In this document: positions 9,297 through 22,909 of the stretch, in pieces
Layout: every line of letters starts with the position of its first letter
Numbering within the stretch: the stretch's first letter is position 1
Origin: Serratia bockelmannii
GTDB taxonomy: Bacteria > Pseudomonadota > Gammaproteobacteria > Enterobacterales > Enterobacteriaceae
Length of the DNA: 64,000 bases
Direction: 5' to 3'
NCBI RefSeq assembly: GCF_008011855.1
Contig: NZ_VOUX01000033.1
Span: 434,001 to 498,000, forward strand
The notes under the pieces: generated by a model
Seen by the model: only the letters and a program-made list of their open reading frames with translations
Databases searched by the model: none
What the model was told of the DNA's origin: nothing
Translations under genes and position numbers: made by a program

Positions 9297-9410
9297 CAAG
9301 CAAAAGCGCTTACCAGACAATCAAATAATCAATAAAAACCAATAAATAACAATAATATAAAGTAAAATCACCGAATTTGATTTAGTTTTTACCGTTGATT
9401 TCATTGGACC

Positions 9411-9425
9411 CCATTGATTTTCGAA
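9411..9425 (+). promoter_or_regulatory. Putative DeoR-family operator, copy 2
   Basis: Second exact copy of CCATTGATTTTCGAA, in the same orientation as the copy at 9231. A spacing of 180 bases is compatible with repression through DNA looping by a multimeric DeoR-family protein. A weaker relative, GTTGATTTCAT, lies just before it near 9394-9404. Confidence 0.6.
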
Positions 9426-9557
9426 CAAAAACCAATGCAGTTTATCCGTGGCTTTATCAATAATCGCGAGCTAAAATTCAGCGCATCAATAAGGAGTTGC
9501 CGTAGCAAACCGCGTGGCGGGAACTGACAGGTACTGATAGGTGCAGGAGTCTTTCGA

Positions 9558-10352
9558 TTGAAAAGCAAAAGCGAACAGCTGGCGGAAATGCAGCAACGGC
9601 GCGAAAAGATCCTCGACATGATCCGCGAAGACGGCTCGGCGACGGTCAAAATGCTTACCGATACCTTCAAGCTGACCGAGGCGACCATTCGTACCGATCT
9701 GCGCGTCCTGCAGCAGCAAGGCTATGTGCAGCGCTTCCACGGTGGTGCAACCCTGGTTGATGGCAAGCAAAATACTCATGCCATGCTGCTGGAACGCCAG
9801 GTTAACCTGACCGCCAAAGATCGCATCGGCAAGCTCGCCGCCGGTTTTATCGAACCCGGCGACACCATCATTCTTGATTCGGGCACCACCACCACGGCTA
9901 TCGCCAATCACCTGAATCACATAAAGAAACTGTCCGTTATCACCACCGGCGTCAATATTGCACTGCAGCTGGGCGGCGAACCGGGCGTGAATATTTTGCT
10001 GACCGGGGGCTCATTCAAATTCCCTACGCTCTCCACCTCCGGGGACAAAGCCGCCAGCTTCTTCGAAAACGTGCTGGCACAAAAGCTGTTCCTCGCGACG
10101 GCCTGCATCTCGCCCCGCCACGGCCTCAGTTTCCCAAGCGAAACCGACATCAAACTGAAAATGGCGATGATCAATGCAGCCAACACGGTGTATGTGGTGG
10201 CCGACTCAAGCAAGATCGATAAGGTTTCAATGTTTGCGCTGCCTTGTGACTGGCAGCATATCGACTATTTGATTACCGACAACGGAATTGGCGATTCCGC
10301 ACTGCAGGCATTTGAAAAGGTAGGCGTTAAGGTCTTGGTGGCAGGCGCCTGA
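9558..10352 (+). CDS. DeoR/GlpR-family transcriptional regulator
   Basis: A 264-residue regulator with an N-terminal winged helix-turn-helix (RREKILDMIREDGSATVKML, then TEATIRTDLRVLQQQG) and a C-terminal sugar-phosphate-sensing DeoRC domain with DSGTTTTAIANHL and LTGGSFKFPT. Translation probably starts at TTG, with AGGAG eight bases upstream. It is transcribed away from the split-transketolase operon and is most likely its repressor, released by a phosphorylated intermediate. The operators proposed at 9231 and 9411 support this. The family call is firm; the ligand is unknown. Confidence 0.9.
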   Translation: MKSKSEQLAEMQQRREKILDMIREDGSATVKMLTDTFKLTEATIRTDLRVLQQQGYVQRFHGGATLVDGKQNTHAMLLERQVNLTAKDRIGKLAAGFIEPGDTIILDSGTTTTAIANHLNHIKKLSVITTGVNIALQLGGEPGVNILLTGGSFKFPTLSTSGDKAASFFENVLAQKLFLATACISPRHGLSFPSETDIKLKMAMINAANTVYVVADSSKIDKVSMFALPCDWQHIDYLITDNGIGDSALQAFEKVGVKVLVAGA

Positions 10353-10374
10353 ACGGCGCCTGTGAAAGAAGTGA

Positions 10375-11136
10375 TTATTCCGGCTTGCGCGCCGCGATTT
10401 CCTGCTGCTCTTGCGGCGGCGGCGTCAGCGGACCGAACCAACGCTGCGCCAGCCAGCAGGTGATCACCACCAGCAACCAACTGATCAACGTGGCCATTGC
10501 CAGATCGCGCGGCCAGTGCATACCCAGCAGCAGACGGCTGCCCATCACACCCGTTGCCCACACCATCAGCAGCGCGACAGTTTTATAATGGCGGCGCGGC
10601 CACAGCAGCCCTACGCCCAACAGTGCCCAGGTGGCGGCGAACATCGTATGCCCCGACGGGAAAGCGAAGCCGGTTTCAAACTGCCAGTGCTTGCGCAGCC
10701 AGTTCGGCACCAGCGTCTGGTCTTGCAACTGCTCGCGCACCAGCGCGCTGCGCTCTTTGCGCTGCAGCGAATAGAAATATTTCCCGTCCACACCGTGGGT
10801 TTGCTCGAGCCATACCACAAACGGTCGCGGTTCTTGCACCCGATCCTTGATCAACGATTTGACCCCCTGCCCAATCACCAACGCGGCGGAAAGCAGGATT
10901 GCCAGACCGATGGCCGCCTTCAACCGAAAGCGCAGGCACCACAAAAACCAGCCGCAAAGGATAGCGCTGGTCAGAATACCCCACGGCGAGGTCACGGTTT
11001 CGGTCACCCAGTACAGCGCTTTGAGCAGCCGATCATTGCCGCCGGGCTGCCAGTGCCAGCCGGATGCCCATACTACCAGCGGCATCAACAGCAGCAGCAG
11101 CGCGCCGCCCGCCGTACGCTTCGCTATCTCATACAT
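10375..11136 (-). CDS. pgpB: Phosphatidylglycerophosphatase B
   Basis: A 253-residue inner-membrane PAP2-family phosphatase that removes phosphate from phosphatidylglycerophosphate and undecaprenyl diphosphate. All three PAP2 motifs are visible: KDRVQEPRP (KX6RP) near residue 95, FPSGHT near 165 and SRLLLGMHWPRD (SRX5H) near 215. Several transmembrane segments flank them. It lies next to ribA and divergent from it, as in E. coli, which supports the name. The end of the gene converges on the DeoR-family gene 22 bases away. Confidence 0.92.
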   Translation of the reverse strand: MYEIAKRTAGGALLLLLMPLVVWASGWHWQPGGNDRLLKALYWVTETVTSPWGILTSAILCGWFLWCLRFRLKAAIGLAILLSAALVIGQGVKSLIKDRVQEPRPFVVWLEQTHGVDGKYFYSLQRKERSALVREQLQDQTLVPNWLRKHWQFETGFAFPSGHTMFAATWALLGVGLLWPRRHYKTVALLMVWATGVMGSRLLLGMHWPRDLAMATLISWLLVVITCWLAQRWFGPLTPPPQEQQEIAARKPE

Positions 11137-11415
11137 TCCCGTTTTCCTCTGCGTGAATCAGTCTGCAGTGTAACAAGAGTGCAATATTGATAACACACGA
11201 AAAATTAAACAGATAGGCAACCTATCGCAATAATAGGTGGTCAGAAAACGCCATCTGCTGGTTTGCTGAGCACCGCCCGGCAAGAAGTTGTGGCAAAATA
11301 GCCGATAATTAACGAAATAGAGATCGGCGTAGCACGTTTTAGTCTTGGTCAATTCACTGAACCGGACTTAGGATGCGCGACAATGATTGAATCGTAGGTT
11401 TTTGTGGAGAATGAC

Positions 11416-12009
11416 ATGCAGCTTAAACGGGTGGCAGAGGCTAAACTGCCGACACCTTGGGGCGATTTCCTGATGGTAGGATTCGAAGAACTGGCGACCG
11501 GGCATGACCATCTGGCACTGGTATTCGGTGATATTTCCGGCGAAGTGCCGGTACTCGCACGCGTGCATTCCGAATGTCTGACCGGTGACGCCTTATTCAG
11601 CCTGCGCTGCGACTGCGGTTTTCAACTCGAAGCCGCACTGGAACAGATCGCCGAAGAAGGCCGCGGCATCCTGCTTTATCATCGCCAGGAGGGCCGCAAT
11701 ATCGGCCTGTTGAACAAGATCCGCGCCTATGCCCTGCAGGATAAGGGCGCAGACACCGTGGAAGCTAACCATCAGCTCGGCTTCGCCGCCGACGAGCGCG
11801 ACTTCACCCTGTGCGCCGATATGTTCAAACTGCTGGGCGTCGACGCGGTGCGTTTGCTGACCAACAACCCGAAAAAGGTCGAGATCCTGACCGAAGCCGG
11901 TATCAATATCAGCGAGCGCGTGCCGCTGATCGTCGGCCGCAATCCGAAGAACGAACGCTATCTGGCCACCAAGGCCGCCAAAATGGGCCATTTGCTCGAC
12001 CAGAAGTGA
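11416..12009 (+). CDS. ribA: GTP cyclohydrolase II
   Basis: A 197-residue enzyme that opens GTP to the pyrimidine precursor of riboflavin in the cytosol. The sequence follows E. coli RibA almost residue for residue: [15 protein letters not shown] at the start, the zinc-binding cysteines in [18 protein letters not shown], and the [17 protein letters not shown] active-site segment. The ATG at 11416 matches the family start; an upstream in-frame GTG at 11404 overlaps the ribosome-binding GGAG. The upstream gap to pgpB (about 280 bases) holds the promoters; no FMN riboswitch was recognised there. Confidence 0.96.
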   Translation: MQLKRVAEAKLPTPWGDFLMVGFEELATGHDHLALVFGDISGEVPVLARVHSECLTGDALFSLRCDCGFQLEAALEQIAEEGRGILLYHRQEGRNIGLLNKIRAYALQDKGADTVEANHQLGFAADERDFTLCADMFKLLGVDAVRLLTNNPKKVEILTEAGINISERVPLIVGRNPKNERYLATKAAKMGHLLDQK

Positions 12010-12032
12010 TCGCTACCGCGGTGGAAACAATC

Positions 12033-12056
12033 AGGGCGCCTCGCGGCGCCCTTTTT
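12033..12056 (+). terminator. ribA intrinsic terminator
   Basis: A perfect GC-rich stem AGGGCGCC/GGCGCCCT with a TCGC loop followed by TTTT, 23 bases after the ribA stop. It also separates ribA from the convergent acnA gene. Confidence 0.85.
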
Positions 12057-12065
12057 ATTGCTTAA

Positions 12066-14738
<2,673 letters not shown>

Positions 14739-15033
14739 AGCTCCTCCATTTCTTATTGTGACTAAAACAGGGTAATCAGTGAGGTCTTGTTTAAAGATAC
14801 CACAAAGATAAGTTAACGTTTTGATAACAACACGATTTGATCACAACGATAGGTGGGAACAATCAGCGGGCAACATGTGGCGGTGACTCAATTACTTAAT
14901 AGAATGTGCCCTATGGTCTCTGACAGGCCTTCAACAACATGCTTGCCACTTATCTCGCCATTAAGCTGGTCCTGTGAGCCCAGCAGATTGCACGGCCGCT
15001 TTACTCGCAACCAAGACTATCCAGGAGAAAAAC

Positions 15034-16749
15034 GTGGCAGAAACTAAAATCAATACACTTTCCACTGTTGAGGAATTAAGAACGACAGAACCCGACATGG
15101 ATGGGCAAGTCGTGTTATTACGCAGCATCACCGATCGAATACTGCATTATGTCCATAAGGCCGGCGACAAAGCGCCAGATGATGGAACATTGGTGGTCGT
15201 TACTGCAAGCGGCAAACGCTGGCGGTTGGTCAGGGATGGCGACACGCTCCAACTCGCCTGGTTTAAAACCGCTGTCAACAGTTGGGACAATGCAATGGAT
15301 GCGCTGCTCGGGTTCGCCGCAACCACCGGACGAAACGTTGCTAAAATCGTCTTTCCTCGTGGAACAGTGCAATTCAAGAAACCGATCATTCTGGATTATC
15401 GCAAAAACTGGTTCTTGGAGGGGCAAGGTGGGCACGGCGCTTCCGGCAGCGTACTCGATTTCAATATTCCTCGCAGTGCCGGCTATGGTGAATACGGCGC
15501 GATTCACTGTTGGGGAGAGCCTTTCGGATTTCAGCAGCTCACGCTGCGTGGCCTGATGGTGCAAGGCATCGGCACCCGCATCGTTGATCCTACTCAGGAT
15601 GAAGCCAGCCGGGCCTACTGTCACGGCGTTTATTGCCGCACCACAGGCACTTTGTGGGAGGACGTCGCCATTCAAAACTTCCGCGGTGCAGCACTGTACC
15701 TAGACAACGCGTTCGACAATAACTTCAACCGGGTCTCCGTATTTGCTTCCGGTCGCATGAAGGACGGGTACAGTTATACCAACCTGGATGATGTAGCCAA
15801 CCCTGATGCCACCGCCTACCCTCCTCTACTAATCATGAGCACTCGTCCTGGTGATCAGAGTAACTTCAATCGTTTTTTTGATGGTTCGATCGAACTCAAT
15901 AATGTAACTCCATTTGTCGAAGTACGAGGAGGGATTCAGATCCACTTTACACGCATGCACTCGGAACGTCCTGGCGGTGGGCTTGCCGAAGGGCAATGGC
16001 CGTTAGGTACTTTTATGAAAGTTGGAGGCGAAGTTTGGCTTACCGACTGCGGGATTAGCAATTTCACCCGAGCGATCGCCTACGGCCCCTATGCACAGAT
16101 GATTATTAACGGCTGCAATAGACTTTCAGGTGATATTTATCCATACGATACCTCCACCATTGGCAGTGCTCGCCTCAAGCTTGATAACACCATCTGCAAG
16201 GGTCTACATATTTCAAGCAATATTCAGGGCGATTATCAAATCAGTAACTGCGTACTACAGTACTTAAATACGGCCGTTATCTCTGGTTCCACTCTGGTCA
16301 CAAATTGTCGGATCAATGGTGATATAACCGTTACAGGGAGGGCTGGTATACCACTTGGTTCAGCCGGTGGGTTAAAAATTAGTAATAGTCAAGTTGCAGG
16401 TAATCTGATAGCCACAGCAACGGCCCAGCGGATCAGCGTTGCCGGCTGCCATATTTTCGGGGATTTATCCTTACCCGGCACCAACTGCAGCGCAGTGCAT
16501 AACGTAGTGCTCGGCACAGAGTACATTGCCTCAACGGGCAATAACGTAAGTATCGGCAAGACTTCTCCACCCATTATCTACGTTGATAGCAGCTATAGCG
16601 AAATATCAGGCAGTGTTCAGAGAGGCACATTAATTCTCAAACGATCGGCAACAGCGGCTCAATCCCCAGGTTGGATTTGCACTTCTAGCGGTGCAGTGGG
16701 AGCCACTTTGAAAGTAGCAGCGTTAGCCGCATTGGGGAATGAAATATGA
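15034..16749 (+). CDS. Orphan tailspike-like right-handed beta-helix protein
   Basis: A 571-residue protein I read as a phage tailspike or polysaccharide-depolymerase relative. The first 75 residues (STVEELRTTEPDMDGQVVLL, then GKRWRLV) resemble tailspike head-binding or neck segments. Next comes FPRGTVQFKKPI with FLEGQG, the typical opening of a pectate-lyase-like beta-helix, then repeated short hydrophobic and Asn-rich turns. The end, PGWICTSSG, resembles phage tail-fibre termini. There is no signal peptide. GTG at 15034 is chosen because AGGAG lies six bases upstream. No phage genes adjoin; base composition is visibly less GC-rich than acnA and cysB, suggesting acquisition. Exact activity unknown. 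Confidence 0.7.
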   Translation: MAETKINTLSTVEELRTTEPDMDGQVVLLRSITDRILHYVHKAGDKAPDDGTLVVVTASGKRWRLVRDGDTLQLAWFKTAVNSWDNAMDALLGFAATTGRNVAKIVFPRGTVQFKKPIILDYRKNWFLEGQGGHGASGSVLDFNIPRSAGYGEYGAIHCWGEPFGFQQLTLRGLMVQGIGTRIVDPTQDEASRAYCHGVYCRTTGTLWEDVAIQNFRGAALYLDNAFDNNFNRVSVFASGRMKDGYSYTNLDDVANPDATAYPPLLIMSTRPGDQSNFNRFFDGSIELNNVTPFVEVRGGIQIHFTRMHSERPGGGLAEGQWPLGTFMKVGGEVWLTDCGISNFTRAIAYGPYAQMIINGCNRLSGDIYPYDTSTIGSARLKLDNTICKGLHISSNIQGDYQISNCVLQYLNTAVISGSTLVTNCRINGDITVTGRAGIPLGSAGGLKISNSQVAGNLIATATAQRISVAGCHIFGDLSLPGTNCSAVHNVVLGTEYIASTGNNVSIGKTSPPIIYVDSSYSEISGSVQRGTLILKRSATAAQSPGWICTSSGAVGATLKVAALAALGNEI

Positions 16750-16780
16750 AATTGCGCAGTTAACACACAGCAACGGAAAC

Positions 16781-16800
16781 GGGAAGGCATTAGCCTTCCC
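16781..16800. terminator. Hairpin between beta-helix gene and cysB
   Basis: Perfect stem GGGAAGGC/GCCTTCCC with an ATTA loop, between the convergent ends of the beta-helix gene and cysB. Neither side has a strong T-run, so termination is likely but not certain. Confidence 0.5.
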
Positions 16801-16839
16801 ATTCATCATTAATGCAATGCTTAGCAGTCCAAGTGCAAG

Positions 16840-18175
<1,336 letters not shown>

Positions 18176-20773
18176 TTACTTCTTGCCTTCAACCCACTTG
18201 CCGTCCACGTAGAACGCAGACCAACCGGTCGCCTTGCCGTCTTTTTCAGAAGAGACGTACTGCTGCTTGGTTTTACGGCTGAAACGCACCAGCGTTTTAT
18301 TGCCTTCGGCATCCGCGACCGGCGCATCGGCCAGATAACGCAGTTTCTCCGGCAGACGATCCTTGAAGCGAGCCAGCTCTTCCACCAGCGGCGCGCGGGT
18401 TTCGCGCGATTTAGGGAAGGTATTGGCCGCCAGGAACACGCCGGCAGCGCCGTCACGCAGCACGAAATAGGCGTCGGACTTCTCGCACGGCAGCTCTGGC
18501 AACGGTACCGGATCTTCCTTCGGCGGCGCGACATCGCCGTTACGCAGGATCTTACGGGTGTTTTTGCAGTTCTCGTTGGTGCAGCCCATGTACTTGCCGA
18601 AGCGCCCCATTTTCAGGTGCATTTCCGAGCCGCATTTGTCGCACTCCACCACCGGGCCGTCATAGCCTTTCAGGCGGAACTCGCCCTCTTCGATCTCATA
18701 ACCGTCACACGCCGGGTTGTTACCGCAGACGTGCAGCTTACGCTGGTTGTCGATCAGATAGCTGTCCATCGCCGTACCGCATTTCTGGCAGCGGCGGCGT
18801 GCGCGCAGCGCGTTGGTTTCCGCGTCGTCGCCTTCGAGGATGTTGAGCACTTCCGCTTCAGGCACCAGGTTGATGGTGGTTTTGCAACGCTCCTTCGGCG
18901 GCAGCGCGTAGCCGGAACAGCCGAGGAACACACCGGTGCTGGCGGTACGGATGCCCATCTTGCGGCCGCAGGTCGGGCAGTCAATGCTGGTCATCACCAT
19001 CTGGTTAGGCCGCATGCCGCCTTCTTCCGGATCCTTCTCCGCCGTTTCCAGCTGCTCGCTGAAGTCGACGAAGAATTCGTCCAACACCGCTTTCCACTCG
19101 GCCTGGTTGTTGGCGACCTCATCAAGGCCGTCTTCCATGCGCGCGGTGAAGTCATAGTTCATCAGCTCGCGGAAGTTCTCTTCCAGGCGATCGGTGACGA
19201 TCTCGCCCATTTTCTCGGCATAGAAGCGGCGGCTTTCCACCCGCACATAACCGCGATCCTGAATGGTCGAGATGATGGAGGCGTAGGTGGACGGACGGCC
19301 GATACCGCGTTTTTCCAGCTCTTTCACCAGTGAGGCTTCGCTGTAGCGCGCCGGCGGCTTGGTGAAGTGCTGGCTTGGGATCAGTTTCTGCAGATCAAGT
19401 TCGCTGCCGATTTCGACGTATGGCAGAGTGCGATCTTCATCGCCCTTGCGCAGCGCCGGCATTACCTTGGTCCAGCCGTCAAAGCGCAGCGTACGGCCCT
19501 TGGCGCGCAGTTGATAATCGCCGGCTTTCACCGTCAGCGTGGTGGAATCGTATTGCGCCGGTGTCATCTGGCAGGCAACGAACTGGCGCCAGATCAGCTG
19601 ATACAGCTTCTGCGCGTCCGCCTCCATGTCTTTCAACTGCTCGGCGAGCACGTTCACGTCCGAAGGACGGATCGCTTCGTGCGCTTCCTGCGAATTCTCT
19701 TTGCTGCTGTACTGATTCGGCGCCTTCGGCAGGTATTTGTCGCCGAAGTTGTCACCGATGTAGCCACGCACCATGTTGAGCGCATCCTGGCTCAGGTTGG
19801 TGGAATCGGTACGCATATAGGTGATGTGGCCGGCTTCATACAGCCGTTGCGCCATCATCATGGTTTTCTTCACGCCGAAGCTCAGGCGGGTACTGGCGGC
19901 CTGTTGCAGCGTGGAGGTAATGAAAGGCGCGCCCGGCTTGCTGCTGGTCGGTTTATCTTCGCGATCCAGCACCGTATAACGGGCTTTTTCCAGCAGCTTG
20001 ACCGCGGCGTGAGTCTGCTCGCGGTTGACCGGCTTGAACGGTTTGTCGTGCGCATGGGTCACTTCCATCTGCAGCGCGGTTTCACCCTTCGCCAGCAGAT
20101 CGGCATGCAGCTCCCAATACTCTTCCGGCACGAACGCCTTGATGTCTCGTTCGCGCTCAACCACCAGACGCACCGCCACCGACTGCACGCGGCCGGCGGA
20201 CAGGCCGCGGGCGATTTTCTTCCACAGCAGCGGCGAGACCATATAGCCCACCACACGGTCCATAAACCGACGTGCCTGCTGCGCGTTGACGCGGTCAATG
20301 TTCAGCTCGCCCGGCTGTTTGAACGCCTGTTGGATTGCGTTTTTGGTGATTTCGTTAAACACCACGCGGCTAAAGCGTTTGTCATCCCCACCGATCACTT
20401 CCCGCAGGTGCCAGGCGATGGCTTCCCCTTCGCGGTCAAGGTCGGTTGCGAGATAAATGTGGTCGGCGTTTTCCGCCAACGATTTTAACTCGGCGACCAC
20501 TTTTTCTTTACCCGGCAGGATTTCATAATGCGCTTTCCAGCCGTGGTAAGGGTCGACGCCCATGCGATTTACCAGCGCCGCCTTCTCATCTTTTTTAACT
20601 TTTTTCTTGGCTTTGTCTTCGGTTGAGTCAGCGCTCTTTTTGCTGGCTGAGCCACTGGTCGGCAAATCACGGATATGACCGACGCTGGACTTCACCACGT
20701 AGTCACTTCCTAAATATTTATTAATAGTTTTGGCTTTTGCCGGGGACTCAACTATTACGAGAGCTTTACCCAT
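18176..20773 (-). CDS. topA: DNA topoisomerase I
   Basis: An 865-residue type IA topoisomerase that relaxes negative supercoils. It starts [17 protein letters not shown], the Toprim opening with the catalytic Glu, and has the [15 protein letters not shown] acidic triad near residue 110. The active-site Tyr lies in [10 protein letters not shown] near residue 320. Three C-terminal four-cysteine zinc ribbons are visible, beginning [16 protein letters not shown] and CDKCGSEM, followed by the C-terminal single-stranded-DNA-binding region. Length equals the E. coli enzyme. Its order with cysB and yciN is conserved. Confidence 0.98.
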   Translation of the reverse strand: MGKALVIVESPAKAKTINKYLGSDYVVKSSVGHIRDLPTSGSASKKSADSTEDKAKKKVKKDEKAALVNRMGVDPYHGWKAHYEILPGKEKVVAELKSLAENADHIYLATDLDREGEAIAWHLREVIGGDDKRFSRVVFNEITKNAIQQAFKQPGELNIDRVNAQQARRFMDRVVGYMVSPLLWKKIARGLSAGRVQSVAVRLVVERERDIKAFVPEEYWELHADLLAKGETALQMEVTHAHDKPFKPVNREQTHAAVKLLEKARYTVLDREDKPTSSKPGAPFITSTLQQAASTRLSFGVKKTMMMAQRLYEAGHITYMRTDSTNLSQDALNMVRGYIGDNFGDKYLPKAPNQYSSKENSQEAHEAIRPSDVNVLAEQLKDMEADAQKLYQLIWRQFVACQMTPAQYDSTTLTVKAGDYQLRAKGRTLRFDGWTKVMPALRKGDEDRTLPYVEIGSELDLQKLIPSQHFTKPPARYSEASLVKELEKRGIGRPSTYASIISTIQDRGYVRVESRRFYAEKMGEIVTDRLEENFRELMNYDFTARMEDGLDEVANNQAEWKAVLDEFFVDFSEQLETAEKDPEEGGMRPNQMVMTSIDCPTCGRKMGIRTASTGVFLGCSGYALPPKERCKTTINLVPEAEVLNILEGDDAETNALRARRRCQKCGTAMDSYLIDNQRKLHVCGNNPACDGYEIEEGEFRLKGYDGPVVECDKCGSEMHLKMGRFGKYMGCTNENCKNTRKILRNGDVAPPKEDPVPLPELPCEKSDAYFVLRDGAAGVFLAANTFPKSRETRAPLVEELARFKDRLPEKLRYLADAPVADAEGNKTLVRFSRKTKQQYVSSEKDGKATGWSAFYVDGKWVEGKK

Positions 20774-21200
20774 ATTTACCTTTACCTAATTTATTTCTTC
20801 TAAAAAGAAGTCTTTTATCTCGCCGTGCCGCGGCAATTCGTGTCTCTTTTTTTATATTGCGGCAGTCTGGCAAGAGATCAACAGATTTTTTTCTTTTGGT
20901 TGCCCAATTGCTCAACCTGAACGCAAGTTGTTGATCCTGCCTGCTATTCACCCATGCCCCAGAAGTATGGCTGTGTGAGTTTTATTCATGGCGTAAACAA
21001 AACCTTCCACCCGACGCCGCAAAATCCCACACTGTACCTGATAAAAAGCGTCACGCAACCTAATTAGCACGGAAAGGCAGATTTCGCCAACCGGCGGCCG
21101 CCCATGGCCATCCAGACGGCAAATAAACCTTAGTCGGTTTGCGGATAAAAGCGAACCGGCGTTAGAATATGCGCAGCGTTTTTTGTTTGGAGTCTAATAA
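20774..21200. other. topA-yciN divergent intergenic region
   Basis: A 427-base divergent gap. The half nearest topA is T-rich on the plus strand and should contain its promoters. I found no convincing small ORF or structured RNA; the short reading frames here lack family similarity. Confidence 0.5.
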
Positions 21201-21452
21201 ATGCACAAGAATACTGCACCTATCGGCCGCGAGGCCCTACTGGCGGAAGCAAATAACATCATCCGCCAACACGAAGATTATCTGCACGGCATGCTCGCCA
21301 CCGACGTTGAACAAAAAAGCGGCGTTTTAGTTTTTCGAGGCGAATACTTTTTGGATACCGACGGATTGCCCACCGCCAAAACCACCGCGGTATTTAATAT
21401 GTTTAAACATTTGGCCCATCTGCTTTCGGAAAAATACCACCTGGTCGATTGA
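21201..21452 (+). CDS. yciN: YciN family protein
   Basis: A small 83-residue cytosolic protein of unknown function, homologous to E. coli YciN by length, position beside topA, and sequence such as [18 protein letters not shown] near the N terminus and [17 protein letters not shown] at the C terminus. It is probably mainly alpha-helical. No signal peptide or metal motif is visible. A terminator hairpin follows 8 bases after the stop. Confidence 0.9.
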   Translation: MHKNTAPIGREALLAEANNIIRQHEDYLHGMLATDVEQKSGVLVFRGEYFLDTDGLPTAKTTAVFNMFKHLAHLLSEKYHLVD

Positions 21453-21460
21453 GTAAAGAA

Positions 21461-21483
21461 AACGGGGGCACCTGGCCCCCGTT
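21461..21483. terminator. Bidirectional terminator between yciN and sohB
   Basis: Perfect nine-base stem AACGGGGGC/GCCCCCGTT between convergent yciN and sohB. The minus-strand side is followed by TTTTCTTT, so it should serve sohB best. Confidence 0.75.
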
Positions 21484-21503
21484 GATTCCTGCTCTCATCG
21501 CCG

Positions 21504-22550
21504 TTACAACAACGGCTTTTCCCCACGCTGCCACCAGCGCAACAGCAAACGATCGACGCTTTCCGCCGCGCTGCCGGTGAAGCGATCCATCAGGCGTTTG
21601 CGGCGCGTGTAGCGCACGGCGATCACTTCGTGGTTATCCAACTCGGCGATCAGCAAATCGTCGCTGGTGCCGATGGCGTCGATCAGCCCCTTTTCTTTGG
21701 CCTGAGAACCGAACCAGTGCTCACCGGTGGCGACGCTATCGATATCCAGCGACGGGCGCTGCTCATGCACGAAGCGCTTGAACAGTTCGTGGGTTTCGTT
21801 CAGATCTTCGCGAAACTTCTCGCGCCCTTGCTCGGTGTTTTCACCGAACAGCGTCAGCGTGCGTTTGAACTGCCCGGCGGTGTGCAGCTCCACGTCGATG
21901 TCATTCTTTTTCAGCAGGCGGTGGAAGTTCGGGATCTGCGCCACCACGCCGATGGAACCGATGATGGCGAACGGTGCCGCCACGATGCGATCCGCGACGC
22001 AGGCCATCATGTAGCCGCCGCTGGCCGCCACTTTATCCACCGCTACCGTCAGGCGAATGCCGCCCTTGCGCAGGCGCTCCAACTGCGAGGCCGCCAGGCC
22101 ATAGCCATGCACCACCCCGCCAGGGCTTTCCAGGCGCAGCAGGACTTCATCCTGCGCCGACGCCACCGCCAGCACCGCCGAGATCTCTTCACGCAACGAC
22201 GTCACCTCGTGCGCGTCCATGCTGCCTTTGAAATCCAGCACATACAGGCACGGCTTGGCCACTTCCACCGCGCCGGACTTGGCGCGCTGCTTCTTCAATT
22301 TGTCATCAGATTTGGTCTGCTTCTTGAACTGTTTCAGCCAGACCTTCTGCTCGGCGGCATCCATGCGCGCCAGGCGCATATCGCGCTGCATCTCGCGATA
22401 CTGTTCGCCGAGGTCGGTCAGCTGCAACTCCCCTTTTTGGCGGCTCTTGCGTTGCCCCAGGCTGACCGCCAATATGGCCAACGCGGCGATGGCGAGCACC
22501 ACCGTGGCGACCTTGGCCAGAAACAGGCCATAAACAGATATAAACTCCAC
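21504..22550 (-). CDS. sohB: Inner-membrane peptidase SohB
   Basis: A 348-residue signal-peptide-peptidase-like serine protease of family S49, probably anchored by the N-terminal hydrophobic segment (residues 8-30) with the catalytic domain in the periplasm. An N-terminal peptidase S49 domain follows a charged linker. The Ser nucleophile is in VAASGGYMMACVAD, and the catalytic Lys candidate lies in the GLAASQLERLRKGG region or later. FKGSMDAHEVTSLREEI and DRFTGSAAESVDRLLLRWW match E. coli SohB. Position between yciN and yciK is conserved. Confidence 0.95.
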   Translation of the reverse strand: MEFISVYGLFLAKVATVVLAIAALAILAVSLGQRKSRQKGELQLTDLGEQYREMQRDMRLARMDAAEQKVWLKQFKKQTKSDDKLKKQRAKSGAVEVAKPCLYVLDFKGSMDAHEVTSLREEISAVLAVASAQDEVLLRLESPGGVVHGYGLAASQLERLRKGGIRLTVAVDKVAASGGYMMACVADRIVAAPFAIIGSIGVVAQIPNFHRLLKKNDIDVELHTAGQFKRTLTLFGENTEQGREKFREDLNETHELFKRFVHEQRPSLDIDSVATGEHWFGSQAKEKGLIDAIGTSDDLLIAELDNHEVIAVRYTRRKRLMDRFTGSAAESVDRLLLRWWQRGEKPLL

Positions 22551-22909
22551 AGATTCCGCCTTTATTTACAGGTTGTTAGTATACTTCTTTCCATTCTAGC
22601 CAACCGCAGCGGCTGCTGTCGCGGCTAAATGAAAATTCATTGCGCACGGAGCATCACTATGGGGACGATTTACGGTCGAACCAAGCCGCCGCTGCCGCGC
22701 TTTTGTTACAAAAGAATGCCATTTCAGCCTGCTACGCATTGAAAATGCCCGCGGATTAAGGCATATAACACCCATTATTCATCAATACGATGAGACGGAT
22801 TCGCTGCGCGGCCCGCAGACGGTCGAGCCTTTGCTCCCGCCCCGGCCGCGCGTTTCACCCTTGCTCCCCGATATTCGCGGGAGAACAGCCACCCAGGCGA
22901 GGATGTATC
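22551..22909. other. sohB-yciK divergent intergenic region
   Basis: A 359-base gap that must carry the divergent sohB and yciK promoters. An open frame runs in phase from 22790 into yciK but its Arg/Cys-rich extension has no counterpart in YciK proteins. I looked for a cobalamin riboswitch because btuR lies downstream and did not recognise one. Confidence 0.5.

Larger units (their letters stand above)
9170..9557. promoter_or_regulatory. Divergent regulatory region of the split-transketolase operon
   Basis: A 388-base AT-rich gene-free stretch between the operon and its divergent DeoR-family regulator gene. It contains two copies of CCATTGATTTTCGAA, a CRP-like site, an inverted TTTCGA at 9209-9214 and another TTTCGA at 9552-9557 abutting the regulator start codon. 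I did not assign -35/-10 boxes with confidence. Confidence 0.7.

Noticed and set aside
10342-10362. Hairpin CAGGCGCC/GGCGCCTG at the end of the DeoR-family gene as terminator
   Set aside because: It overlaps the stop codon and has no T-run on either strand; it may be incidental.
19367-20488. 373-residue plus-strand frame opposite topA
   Set aside because: Antisense shadow; topA is certain on the other strand.
22790-22909. N-terminal extension of the yciK frame
   Set aside because: Arg/Cys-rich and absent from YciK proteins; the GTG at 22910 with GAGGA gives the correct length.
22551-22909. Cobalamin riboswitch upstream of yciK-btuR
   Set aside because: I did not find a recognisable B12-box arrangement; only GCCACC-like fragments occur.
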